Assembly: GCF_016860545.1 (NCBI RefSeq)
Contig: NZ_BNEB01000005.1
Location: 1,922,001-1,986,000, forward strand
Direction: 5' to 3'
Source of the DNA: Streptomyces asoensis
GTDB taxonomy: Bacteria > Actinomycetota > Actinomycetes > Streptomycetales > Streptomycetaceae
Length of the DNA: 64,000 nucleotides
Both the position numbers and the translations under genes were made by a program. Below the pieces are notes generated by a model. It searched no databases and was not told the origin of the DNA. It saw nothing but the letters and a program-made list of their open reading frames with translations. How positions within the stretch are numbered: position 1 is the stretch's first letter; the number at the start of each line of letters is the position of its first letter. This document shows positions 9,004 to 17,109 of the stretch, one piece after another.

Positions 9004-9630
9004 ATGCCACGAGTCGGTCTCACCACCGGCCGCCTCGTCGAGGCCGCGGCGGAACTGGCCGACGAGGCCGGGTTCGAGAACGTCAGCGTCTCGGCCCTGG
9101 CCCGGCGGTTCGGGGTCAAGGACGCGAGCCTGTACTCGCACGTCAAGAACCTGCGGGAACTGCGGACGAGGCTCGCGCTGCTGGTCGGCGGCGAGATGAT
9201 CGACCGGATCGCGGCGGCCGTCGTCGGGCTGGCCGGCAAGGAGGCGCTGGTCGCGTTCGCGGGGGCGTACCGGGAGTACGCGCTGGGCCACCCGGGCCGG
9301 TACGCGGCCATGCAGGTGCGCATCGACCCGGACCTCGACCGGGAGCTGACCGCGGACTCGCCCACCCTGCGCCGCACGGCCGAGATCACCTACGGGATGC
9401 TCCGCGGCTACGGTCTCGACGAACCCGACCTCACCGACGCCGTGCGCCTGCTGCGCAGCACCTTCCACGGGTACTGCACCCTGGAGGCCGGCGGTGGCTT
9501 CGGCGCGCCCCGGGACGTGCAGCGGTCGTGGGACAAGGCGGTCGACGCCCTGCACACGGCCCTGACGCACTGGCCGCGGGAGCCCGCCGCGGACGGCACC
9601 GCGGGCGGCACCGCGGACGGCCCGGGCTGA
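9004..9630 (+). CDS. TetR/AcrR family transcriptional regulator
   Basis: A 208-aa one-component repressor. The N-terminal helix-turn-helix covers about residues 8-55 (LVEAAAELADEAGFENVSVS then LARRFGVKDASLYSHVKNLR). The C-terminal ligand domain has the WHG-like pattern of TetR_C_33 proteins (YREYALGHPGRYAAMQ). It lies 73 nt downstream of the ABC-2 exporter in the same direction, so control of that exporter is plausible, possibly through the inverted repeat at 6218-6247 (inference). The C-terminal tail is rich in Gly, Ala and Asp. Confidence 0.88.
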   Translation: MPRVGLTTGRLVEAAAELADEAGFENVSVSALARRFGVKDASLYSHVKNLRELRTRLALLVGGEMIDRIAAAVVGLAGKEALVAFAGAYREYALGHPGRYAAMQVRIDPDLDRELTADSPTLRRTAEITYGMLRGYGLDEPDLTDAVRLLRSTFHGYCTLEAGGGFGAPRDVQRSWDKAVDALHTALTHWPREPAADGTAGGTADGPG

Positions 9631-9681
9631 CGCCGACGGCCCGGGTCGCCGGCCCGGCCCGCTACGCCGCGTGCCGCCGTT

Positions 9682-11457
9682 CTACGGCAGGCCGCCCACC
9701 GGCGCCACCGACCACACCGGCGTCGCGGTCGACCCGGCGGCGGCCCCCTCCGCGGCCGTGAAGCGGAAGCGGACGGGCGCACCCGCCGGCCAGCGCACGC
9801 CGAGTTCGTACGCGTCGTGGGCGTCGCCGGTACCGGTACCGCGCACCTGGACGGACACCGACTCCGGGAGGGGCCGCGGGTCGGGCTCGGCGGTGAGGCG
9901 GGCCAGCGCGACGAAGAGGGTCGCGGGCCCCTGGGCCACCGCACCCGTCAGCGGGGCCGGGCCCGACAGCCCGTGCACGGCGACCAGTTCGGCCCGCTCG
10001 TCCCCGCCCTCGGCCGCGGCCCAGCCCGTGACCCGCACGTCCGTACCCGGTGGTGCGCCCGCCACGAGGTGGGCGCGCACCTCCACCGCGCCGTGCGCCA
10101 CCACCAGGCTGGTGACCTGCGCGCCGCCGCTCAGCGTGTACCGGGAGGCCGCCCAGCCCTCCCCCACGCCGAGCGGGACGATGCCCTCGCGGTGCGGGTC
10201 ACCGCCGACCGTGACCGTGTTGTCCGGCGGCGCCCCGGCCGGCCGGGTGACCGTGGAGTAGGCGAACCGGGTGTAGTGGGGGTCGTAGCGGACGTCCTCG
10301 CTGCCGTGGTTGTGCAGACGCACCAGTCCGTCCGAACGGGTCGACTGCACCAGCCAGTTCGGGGCGCCGATCGGGGTGAGCGCGTCCTCGCGCTCGGCGG
10401 GGCCGGGCTCCTCGGCCGCCGTCCACACCTCGTGTTCCGGCGGGAGCAGCAGCCCGAGGAATCCCTTGCTCGCCCAGTAGGGGGAGGCCGGCCCCGAGTA
10501 CCCCTGGAGGACCGACGCGTCGGGGCCGTGCCAGCCGAGGGTCAGCAGCCCCTGCGCGTCGACGGCGCCCCGGTCCAGGAAGTACCGCAGCGCGCCCGAG
10601 GCCAGGCGGCGGGTCTCGCCGGGGAGCAGCGGGGTGTGGCCGGTCAGGGCGCCCAGCCACAGGGGGGCGGTGGTGGCGAAGCGGTAGGTGAGGGAGCGGC
10701 CCTGGTGGAGCGGGGCGCCGTCGGCGCCGAACAGGCGGGCGTAGTCGGCGAGATGGGTGGCGAGCCGGCCGCCGTAGAGGGCGAGCAGGTCGGGGTCGTC
10801 GGCCAGCCAGGCGTGCAGGACCGGGTAGAGGTGCATGGCCCAGCCGTTGTAGTAGTCGAAGGCGCGGCCGGGGCCGTCGCTGTACCAGCCGTCGCCGACG
10901 TACCACTGCTCGATGCGTGCGAGGCCCCGGTCGATCGCCTTGCGGGAGGCCTCGGGCTCGTGGCCGACCGACTCCAGGAAGCCGCCGACCGTCACGGGGA
11001 ACAGCTCCCAGTTGCAGGGCCAGGGCTCGGCGGTCAGGGCGTCGCCGAGCCATCGCGCGGCGCGCTGGCGCACACCGTCGTCGAGGCGGTCCCAGAGCAG
11101 CGGGCGGGTCAGGCGCAGCGCGAGGGCGATCGACGCGGCCTCGACGAGCGGCTGGCCGCGGTCCTCCACGCGGGGCCAGGCACCGCCGACACCGGCGGCG
11201 AGGCCGCTCGCGTACCGCTCCAGCGCCGTCTCGTCGCGGCGGAAGGCGGCCAGCAGCAGGGTGCGGGCGTACCCCTCCAGGCCGTCGGAGAGGCGGCCCG
11301 ACCAGCTCTGCCGGTCGCCGGGGAGGTGGTACAGGGCGCGGTCCGCGGTGGCGTACGGCTCCACCGCGGCGAGCAGGGCGTCGGCGGCCGCTTCCCAGTG
11401 GGCGCGGGTGTATCCGGTGCGGGGGCTGCGGGCGGGGTCGGGCGGGGGCAGGCGCAT
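9682..11457 (-). CDS. DUF2264 domain-containing protein
   Basis: A large cytoplasmic protein, 591 aa from the ATG at 11457. This start is preceded on the minus strand by AAGGAAAG at a suitable distance; the 35 codons further upstream are rejected because they are low-complexity and lack a ribosome site. The N-terminal two thirds match the DUF2264 pattern of uncharacterised proteins with an (alpha/alpha)6-like fold (for example NWELFPVTVGGFLESVG and WYVGDGWYSDGPGRAFDYYN). Proteins of this family often sit in polysaccharide-use clusters. Here it follows an SGNH hydrolase on the same strand, near PL4 and GH43 enzymes, so a role in breaking down unsaturated or acidic oligosaccharides is possible, but the activity is unknown. 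Confidence 0.85.
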   Translation of the reverse strand: MRLPPPDPARSPRTGYTRAHWEAAADALLAAVEPYATADRALYHLPGDRQSWSGRLSDGLEGYARTLLLAAFRRDETALERYASGLAAGVGGAWPRVEDRGQPLVEAASIALALRLTRPLLWDRLDDGVRQRAARWLGDALTAEPWPCNWELFPVTVGGFLESVGHEPEASRKAIDRGLARIEQWYVGDGWYSDGPGRAFDYYNGWAMHLYPVLHAWLADDPDLLALYGGRLATHLADYARLFGADGAPLHQGRSLTYRFATTAPLWLGALTGHTPLLPGETRRLASGALRYFLDRGAVDAQGLLTLGWHGPDASVLQGYSGPASPYWASKGFLGLLLPPEHEVWTAAEEPGPAEREDALTPIGAPNWLVQSTRSDGLVRLHNHGSEDVRYDPHYTRFAYSTVTRPAGAPPDNTVTVGGDPHREGIVPLGVGEGWAASRYTLSGGAQVTSLVVAHGAVEVRAHLVAGAPPGTDVRVTGWAAAEGGDERAELVAVHGLSGPAPLTGAVAQGPATLFVALARLTAEPDPRPLPESVSVQVRGTGTGDAHDAYELGVRWPAGAPVRFRFTAAEGAAAGSTATPVWSVAPVGGLP

Positions 11458-11558
11458 CTGCTGTTCTTTCCTTCGCGGCCGGAGCGGATCCTGGGCGGGC
11501 GGATCCTCGGGGGGGGACCTGGGGGCGTCCCGGTTCCGGTCGGGGCGCCCCCAGGCGT

Positions 11559-12611
11559 TCATCCCACCCGCACGGTGCCCCTCGGCACCAGACGCAGGGC
11601 GGCGATCGCGTCGCGGACCAGGCCCGCGAACACGGTCGCTCCGTGCACGGAGGTGTGCGTGTTGTCGCGCTTCTCGTTGTACAGGTAGAGCGCCTTGGAC
11701 CCCTCGACGCCCAGGGACTCCACCAGTTCCTTGGTCCTGGCGGTGAGATCGATCAGCGCGACGTCCTGCGCGGCGGCGACCGAGCGGATCACCGCCGGGT
11801 GGTCGACGCCGAGTCCGTTGACCAGCAGGGCCGTCGGGTTGTTCAGCGTGCCGTCGGCGCTGAACCAGCGGCGCACGACGGGAGTCACCAGGACCGGACG
11901 GCCGCCCTTCTCCCGGACTCCCGCCACCAGTGTCTCCAGATTCGCCCGGTACGTCGCCTCGTCGGTCGTCTTGTCGTTGTGCGCGAGCTGGATCAGGACG
12001 AGGTCGCCGGGGCGGATCAGCGTCCGGACGGTGGCCCAGAGCAGCGGGTTCCCCAGATACGTGACCGTACTCTCGCCGGAGTCGGCGTGGTTGGCGACCG
12101 AGACGCCCTTGCGCAGGTACTGCGGGAGTTGCTGGCCCCAGCCCGTGTAGGGCTCCGCCGACTGGTCGCAGACCGTGGAGTCACCGACGAGGAGGATCTG
12201 CCGGGCGTGCCGGGCGGGGGTGACGCGGATGTCGGCGAGCGCCGGCGCCGCGCCGCCGACGGCCAGGTCGAGTCCGGCGGTCCCGGCCGCGCCCGTCGGC
12301 TCGCCCTCGGGGGTGCGCACGTCGACGGTGAAGCTGCGGACGACGCGTCCGCCGGCGGGGGCGGTGGTCTCGGGGAGCAGGGCCCGCCGGGTCTCCCCGG
12401 TGAGGGAGGTGCTCGACGCGGTGTCGCCGCCGAGGACGACCCGGACGTCGTAGGTGCCGGACGGGACGTCGAAGTGGCAGGCGGTCGCGGTGCAGTCGCC
12501 GATGCCGAGCGGCGCGCGGCCGCCGTGCGCCCGGGCCTGGGCGGCGGGTACGGCCGTCACGGTGGCGGCCAGGGTCAGTGCCGCCAGTACGGCGGTGCTG
12601 AAACGTCTCAC
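11559..12611 (-). CDS. Secreted SGNH/GDSL hydrolase, rhamnogalacturonan acetylesterase-like
   Basis: A 350-aa exported esterase. The GTG start at 12611 has a GGAGGAG ribosome site and opens with a signal peptide (RRFSTAVLAALTLAATVTA, cleavage near AQA). After an N-terminal beta-rich domain (about residues 35-135) the SGNH blocks follow: block I is LLVGDSTVCDQ with the nucleophile Ser, the Gly block is in ANHADSGEST, block III is LIQLAHNDK (Asn), and the Asp/His pair is near the C-terminus (DNTHTSVHGA). Rhamnogalacturonan acetylesterases have this arrangement and de-acetylate the RG-I backbone so a lyase can act. It is divergent from the PL4 lyase across a shared regulatory region carrying the LacI-type operator. 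Confidence 0.85.
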   Translation of the reverse strand: MRRFSTAVLAALTLAATVTAVPAAQARAHGGRAPLGIGDCTATACHFDVPSGTYDVRVVLGGDTASSTSLTGETRRALLPETTAPAGGRVVRSFTVDVRTPEGEPTGAAGTAGLDLAVGGAAPALADIRVTPARHARQILLVGDSTVCDQSAEPYTGWGQQLPQYLRKGVSVANHADSGESTVTYLGNPLLWATVRTLIRPGDLVLIQLAHNDKTTDEATYRANLETLVAGVREKGGRPVLVTPVVRRWFSADGTLNNPTALLVNGLGVDHPAVIRSVAAAQDVALIDLTARTKELVESLGVEGSKALYLYNEKRDNTHTSVHGATVFAGLVRDAIAALRLVPRGTVRVG

Positions 12612-12665
12612 TTGCGGCTCCTCCGCGCGGGGACAGGGGCTGGCGGCTGGACCGTACCGCCTCTG

Positions 12666-12678
12666 GCAAGCGCTTTCT
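12666..12678. promoter_or_regulatory. LacI-type operator GCAAGCGCTTTCT (copy 1)
   Basis: Palindromic core AAGCGCTT (12668-12675). The same 13 bases occur at 20691-20703 directly behind the -10 box of the LacI gene. It lies between the divergent SGNH and PL4 genes, 54 nt before the SGNH start. Confidence 0.65.
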
Positions 12679-12721
12679 AGAGCTGGGACCGATTTCATAA
12701 GATTGCCAACCCCCAGCGGGT

Positions 12722-12739
12722 GAAAGCCCTTTCGCGAAA
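12722..12739. promoter_or_regulatory. Second operator-like cluster, GAAAGCCCTTTC plus TTTCGCGAAA
   Basis: GAAAGCCCTTTC (12722-12733) overlaps the perfect palindrome TTTCGCGAAA (12730-12739). The 12-mer recurs at 16164-16175 upstream of the GH43 gene. It lies 64 nt before the PL4 start, on the PL4 side of the shared promoter region. Confidence 0.45.
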
Positions 12740-12802
12740 TCGATTCAACTGCCAATCTCTCAGACACCCGCACCCCCACACCTCCCGAAGGAGGGCACCC
12801 CC

Positions 12803-14485
12803 ATGTCCGGATCCGAGAGCACCAGGCCGGTCCGACGCCGCACCTTCGTCCTCGGCACCGCGGCCGCCGCCGGTTCGGCGGCCGTGGCCGGGCCGCTCGC
12901 CGCACCGGCCGCCGCGGCGGCCTTCGGCTGGAGCGACAACGGCTCCGACTACGTCGTCGACACCGGCGCCGCCCTGGTGTTCAAGGTCAGCAAGACCACC
13001 GGCGACCTGACCTCCCTGGTCTACCGCGGCACCGAGTACCAGGGCTACGGCGGCATGAACTCGCACATCGAGTCCGGCCTCGGCAGCTCCACGGTGACCG
13101 TCGCGCAGTCGGGCTCGACGATCCTGGTCTCGGTCACGCACGGCACGCTCAAGCACTACTACGCGGCCCGCAGCGGCGAGAACAACGTGTACCTGTGGAC
13201 CGACAAGGCCGACGCGTCCGTCTCGGCGACCCGCTACATCGTGCGCGTGAAGGCGGGCCTGTTCCTCAACGACCAGCCCGACTCCTACACGTACACGACC
13301 AGCACGATCGAGGCGTCCGACGTCTTCGCCAAGTCCGACGGCCAGACCCGCTCCAAGCACTACTCCGGGCTGCGGGTCATCGACTACTCCCACATCGGCT
13401 GGACGACCGGCAGCGTCGGCCTGTGGATCGTGCGCAGCAACCACGAGAAGGCCTCCGGCGGCCCGTTCTACCGTTCCCTGCTGCGCCACCAGAGCGCCGA
13501 CGGCGGCGGCCTGTACGAGATCCTCTACTACGGCCAGAACCAGACCGAGGAGCAGCGCTTCGGCCTCCAGGGCCCGTACGTCATCGCCTTCACGGACGGC
13601 GGCGCGCCCTCCTCGGCGCTGTTCCCGGGCACCCTGACCACCCCGTGGGCGGACTCCCTCGGCATCTCCGGATACGTGGCGGCGAGCGGCCGCGGGCGGG
13701 TGGCGGGCGTCGGCATCACGGGCCGCGACACGGCCCACCCGTACACCGTCGGGCTGGCGAACGCGGCCGCGCAGTACTGGGGTGCGGCCCGCGCCTCCGA
13801 CGGCTGGTTCTCGATCACGGGGGTGCTCCCGGGGACGTACACGCTGACCGTCCACAAGAGCGAACTGGCCGTCTACAGCACGCAGGTGACCGTGACGGCC
13901 GGCGGGACGACCACGCTCAACTCGATCGCGATCCCGTCGTCGAACGACCCGGCCAACGCGAGCGCGATCTGGCGGATCAACGACTGGACCGGCACGCCGA
14001 GCGGTTTCAAGAACGCCGACCTGATGACGTACGCGCATCCGTCGGACGTCCGCGCCGCCGCCTGGACCGGCAACGTGGTGATCGGCAGCGGCAGCGAGAC
14101 CTCGGCGTTCCCCTGCTACCTCTGGAAGGACGTCAACAGCGGCCTGCTCGTGTACTTCAGGCTCACCGCGGCCCAGGCCGCCGCCGCGCACGTCCTGCGG
14201 ATCGGCGTGACGACGGCCTACGCCAACGGCCGTCCGCAGGTGGTGGTGAACGACACCTGGACCTCGGCCGTGCCCTCACCGCCCACCCAGCCGGGCACCC
14301 GGTCCCTGACCAACGGGTCCTACCGGGGCAACAACCACACGTTCACCTACAGCGTCCCCGCGAGCGCGTGGCTCACGGACACCGGTCGGTACAACGTGCT
14401 GAAGATCAACGTGGTGAGCGGTTCGGGGACGACCTCCTACCTCAGCGCGGGCACGTCGATCGACGCGATCGACCTGCTGAACTGA
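12803..14485 (+). CDS. Secreted rhamnogalacturonan lyase, polysaccharide lyase family 4
   Basis: A 560-aa exported lyase that should cleave the rhamnose-galacturonate backbone of rhamnogalacturonan I by beta-elimination. A Tat-like signal (VRRRTFVLGTAAAAG) ends near residue 38. The three PL4 modules can be followed: the catalytic beta-sandwich (about 40-300), a fibronectin III-like domain (about 300-380, GRVAGVGITGRD to HKSELAVYSTQVTVTAGG) and a C-terminal carbohydrate-binding jelly roll (about 385-560, AIWRINDWTGTPSGFKNAD). GAAGGAGGG precedes the ATG. The next gene converges from the other strand only 7 nt away and encodes a galactanase-like enzyme. Confidence 0.88.
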   Translation: MSGSESTRPVRRRTFVLGTAAAAGSAAVAGPLAAPAAAAAFGWSDNGSDYVVDTGAALVFKVSKTTGDLTSLVYRGTEYQGYGGMNSHIESGLGSSTVTVAQSGSTILVSVTHGTLKHYYAARSGENNVYLWTDKADASVSATRYIVRVKAGLFLNDQPDSYTYTTSTIEASDVFAKSDGQTRSKHYSGLRVIDYSHIGWTTGSVGLWIVRSNHEKASGGPFYRSLLRHQSADGGGLYEILYYGQNQTEEQRFGLQGPYVIAFTDGGAPSSALFPGTLTTPWADSLGISGYVAASGRGRVAGVGITGRDTAHPYTVGLANAAAQYWGAARASDGWFSITGVLPGTYTLTVHKSELAVYSTQVTVTAGGTTTLNSIAIPSSNDPANASAIWRINDWTGTPSGFKNADLMTYAHPSDVRAAAWTGNVVIGSGSETSAFPCYLWKDVNSGLLVYFRLTAAQAAAAHVLRIGVTTAYANGRPQVVVNDTWTSAVPSPPTQPGTRSLTNGSYRGNNHTFTYSVPASAWLTDTGRYNVLKINVVSGSGTTSYLSAGTSIDAIDLLN

Positions 14486-14492
14486 GGGCCGG

Positions 14493-15905
14493 TCAGCTGC
14501 CGCGCGTCCACTGCTGGTTGGTTCCTCCGTTGCACGTGTACGTGATCACGGCGGCGGAGTTGGCGGTGGACGCGCCGTTCACGTCGAGGCACTCGCCGCT
14601 CGTGCGGGCCTTGACGTTGACGTAGCTGCCCGACGTCGCCAGCGACCACTGCTGGCTGGTGGCCGTGGTGTTGCAGTTCTCCTGGGAGACCGTATCGGCG
14701 TTCTCCTGCACGCACAGGGAGCTGTTCCGGACGACGAGCTGGTAGTAGCCGCCGCCGACGGACCTGAACCAGTACTTCTGGTTGCCGCCGCCGTTGCAGT
14801 CGTACTGCTTGATCTGGGCGCCCGCCCACAGCGACTGGCTGGTGACGTCCGCGCACCGGCCGCTGTGCCGGGCGACGAGGGTGTTGTACGTGGCGCTCGT
14901 ACCGGTGACGGTTCCCGCCGCCGTGTCCACGGTGACCTCCGGGGCCCAGGACATCGACAGCGAGGTGGCGGTGGGGAACGTCAGCGGCAGCCAGACGTAG
15001 CGCGAGTCGTTGACGGTCCCGCCGAAGGAGTTGCCCCAGCGGTCCCCGAGGTAGAGGTACGACGTCCCCGACGTCCCCTGCACGGGGAGGACGTACGCGG
15101 TCTGCGAGCCGAACGCCGTCGAGTCGCCGACGTCGGTCATGGCGGTCCAGGGACCGGCGAGCGAGGTCGAGGTGGCGTACTGCTGCTGGTTGGGGCTCCA
15201 GCCGGTCGCCCCGGAAGTCAGCATGAAGTAGACGCCGCCCCGCTTGAACAGCGCCGGGGCCTCGCGGTGGCCCCCGTGCCAGGGGTCGGCGACCAGGCTC
15301 GCGACACCGGTGTAGTCGGCCGTCAGCCGGTAGATCTGGAGGTCGTAGTTCTCCCGCGCGGCCGAGACCATGTACCCGGCGCCGTCGCTGTCCACGAAGA
15401 CCGTGATGTCACGGGACATGTGCTGGCCGAGGGGGCGGAAGCTGCCCTGCCAGGCGTAGTCGCCGTCGACGGTGTCCGACACGGCGACGGCGGCGCGCGC
15501 CTCGCTGTAGTCGGTGCCGTTCTCCTTGTGCATCCACATCACGAACTTGCCGGTGGCGGCGTTGTACATGACCTTCGGGCGCTCGATGTTGGCGGCGGCC
15601 AGCTCGGGGTCGCTCGACTGGGTCAGGACGCGGTTGCGGAACTCCCAGTTCTTCAGGTCGGTGGAACGGTAGGCGTCCACGGAGCGGAAGGTGTTGTCGG
15701 CGTTGCGGTCCTCGCCGAACCAGTAGTAGTAGGAGCCGACTTTGAGGACTCCGCCGCCGTGGGCGTGCAGCGGACTGCCGGAACCGTCGGTGAACTGCGT
15801 GCCGTTGGCGACCGTCACGGACGCCGCCTGGGCGGGTCCCGCGGTCGCGAGGGCGCCGATCAGCACCAGACACAGGGCGAGCAGGGTCGTGTACGCACGT
15901 CTCAT
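14493..15905 (-). CDS. Secreted GH43 (exo-beta-1,3-galactanase-like) enzyme with CBM13
   Basis: A 470-aa exported enzyme. The signal peptide (residues 1-27, ending AQA) is followed by a GH43 five-blade propeller (about 30-330; HAHGGGVLKVGSYYYWFGED is typical of the subfamily of exo-beta-1,3-galactanases, with the acid Glu in HREAPALF). It ends with a ricin-type CBM13 trefoil (about 340-470) showing three QxW-type repeats (NQKYW, SQQW, NQQW). The ATG at 15905 is 10 nt from GAAGGAG; a GTG three codons upstream is too close. It probably trims galactan or arabinogalactan side chains outside the cell, feeding galactose oligosaccharides to the importer and GH2 enzyme (inference). Confidence 0.85.
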   Translation of the reverse strand: MRRAYTTLLALCLVLIGALATAGPAQAASVTVANGTQFTDGSGSPLHAHGGGVLKVGSYYYWFGEDRNADNTFRSVDAYRSTDLKNWEFRNRVLTQSSDPELAAANIERPKVMYNAATGKFVMWMHKENGTDYSEARAAVAVSDTVDGDYAWQGSFRPLGQHMSRDITVFVDSDGAGYMVSAARENYDLQIYRLTADYTGVASLVADPWHGGHREAPALFKRGGVYFMLTSGATGWSPNQQQYATSTSLAGPWTAMTDVGDSTAFGSQTAYVLPVQGTSGTSYLYLGDRWGNSFGGTVNDSRYVWLPLTFPTATSLSMSWAPEVTVDTAAGTVTGTSATYNTLVARHSGRCADVTSQSLWAGAQIKQYDCNGGGNQKYWFRSVGGGYYQLVVRNSSLCVQENADTVSQENCNTTATSQQWSLATSGSYVNVKARTSGECLDVNGASTANSAAVITYTCNGGTNQQWTRGS

Positions 15906-16283
15906 CTCACGCACGCTCCTTCACGGTGTCGGCGAGGGGGACGCCGAAGTCGGATCGGGGATGCCGTCCGGGTGCCGGCCGGGGCCCGGCACCGGGTGGG
16001 ACGGTCGAGGTCGTGCGGCCGGTCGCCGGCGCTCCCCCGGGGGATCCACGCGGCTGCCTCTCGGGGAACGGGCGTTCGGATCACGAACACCATGTGGTAT
16101 GGCGAACGCCGAAAAGGTAAGGGTGTGTTACGGGCAGGTCAACGGGTCGGACGGGACTTGAGGGAAAGCCCTTTCCGGAGGTTTCCGGCCCGATGGTCGT
16201 TTTCCGGGGCGCGCGGCGCCCGGGCCGCACCGGGTAGAGGTGGGTTTTCTGTTATCGGCGCGGCGCCGGCACGTCTCCCATGC
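15906..16283. promoter_or_regulatory. Divergent intergenic region with two inverted repeats
   Basis: No gene is seen here. The region holds GGCGTTCG (16071-16078) paired with CGAACGCC (16103-16110), inside which GTTCG-gatca-CGAAC forms a second, tighter repeat (16074-16088). The 12-mer GAAAGCCCTTTC (16164-16175) is shared with the PL4 promoter region. These are likely control sites for the GH43 gene on the minus strand. Confidence 0.45.
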
Positions 16284-16928
16284 GTGCGCACCTTTCTCCC
16301 CACCCCCGCGGCGGCCTCCGGCGCCCTCGCGAGCCTCGCCCTGCTCCTCGCCCTCGCCCTCGCTCCCCCGGCCGCGGCCGCCGGCACCCACGACATCACC
16401 GCCGACGTCCTCGCCGGCCGGGACGTGACGCTCCTCGGCGACAGCGTCGTCACCGTGCCCCCCGGAACGACCGCCGTGATCCGCCGGGCCGGCGCGCCGC
16501 CCTTCCTGGACCACACCGGCGACGCCCCCACGACCGGCGCCTTCGACGGACTGCGCGAGGGCGCCGAGGTCGAGACGGCCGGCACCGCCCACCGGACCGG
16601 CCACCGCATCACGTACCGGGGCGGCGACGGCAACGACGTCGTCCTCACGCCGGAGGCCGCGCACCCGTCGGCGACCCCTCAGCGGGCGGGCGACGCCTCG
16701 GACACGCCCCCGCCACGGACGCGCGGCGCGTTCGGCTGGTGGCCCTACGTCCTGGCCGCGGGCCTGCTGGGCACCCTCCTCGTCCCGTCGAGCCTGCGCG
16801 TACGCGGCCCCGCGGGGCGGGGGTCCGCGGGCCGCGGGACCGCTGACCGCAGGGCCGGTGGCCGCGGGGCGAGCGGCCGCCGGTCCGGCGGACGTCGGGG
16901 CGGTCGTCGGCACTCGGCGGCCGGGTGA
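16284..16928 (+). CDS. Small secreted/membrane protein with one beta-strand-repeat unit
   Basis: A reading frame of about 214 aa from the GTG at 16284. It has a signal peptide-like start (residues 1-33, ending AAAAG), then about 80 residues whose pattern TGAFDGLREGAEVE and ITYRGGDGNDVVLT matches a single repeat of the kind found in autotransporter-associated beta-strand proteins. A hydrophobic segment follows (GWWPYVLAAGLLGTLLV, about 150-170), then a basic tail of repeated Gly/Arg/Ser. The layout (export signal, exposed domain, membrane anchor, basic cytoplasmic end) is coherent, but the domain is very short. The gene may be the reduced remnant of a larger repeat protein. No clear ribosome site precedes the GTG. 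Function unknown. Confidence 0.5.
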   Translation: MRTFLPTPAAASGALASLALLLALALAPPAAAAGTHDITADVLAGRDVTLLGDSVVTVPPGTTAVIRRAGAPPFLDHTGDAPTTGAFDGLREGAEVETAGTAHRTGHRITYRGGDGNDVVLTPEAAHPSATPQRAGDASDTPPPRTRGAFGWWPYVLAAGLLGTLLVPSSLRVRGPAGRGSAGRGTADRRAGGRGASGRRSGGRRGGRRHSAAG

Positions 16929-17097
16929 CGAGCGGCCGAGTGGCTCGCGTGCGGCTCGGCGGGGTGGGCTGCGGGGACCCGTCGTGCGGGGGTGGGCGTC
17001 CCGTCGGGGGCGTACGACGTGTGGCCGGGTGCGTCCCGTGATGTGGTCGGGCTGTTCAGCAAGCGGACGGGCCGCGCCCCCTCGTGCCCCCTTCGGC

Positions 17098-17103
17098 TAG
17101 CGT
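17098..17103 (+). promoter_or_regulatory. -10 box TAGCGT, leaderless mmuM promoter
   Basis: TAGCGT is 6 nt before the ATG at 17110 and no Shine-Dalgarno sequence is present, so transcription should begin at the start codon. This also excludes a 5' riboswitch. Confidence 0.6.
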
Positions 17104-17109
17104 CGTGCC

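Noticed and set aside
17000..17109. SAM or cobalamin riboswitch before mmuM
   Set aside because: The -10 box is only 6 nt from the start codon, leaving no 5' untranslated RNA.
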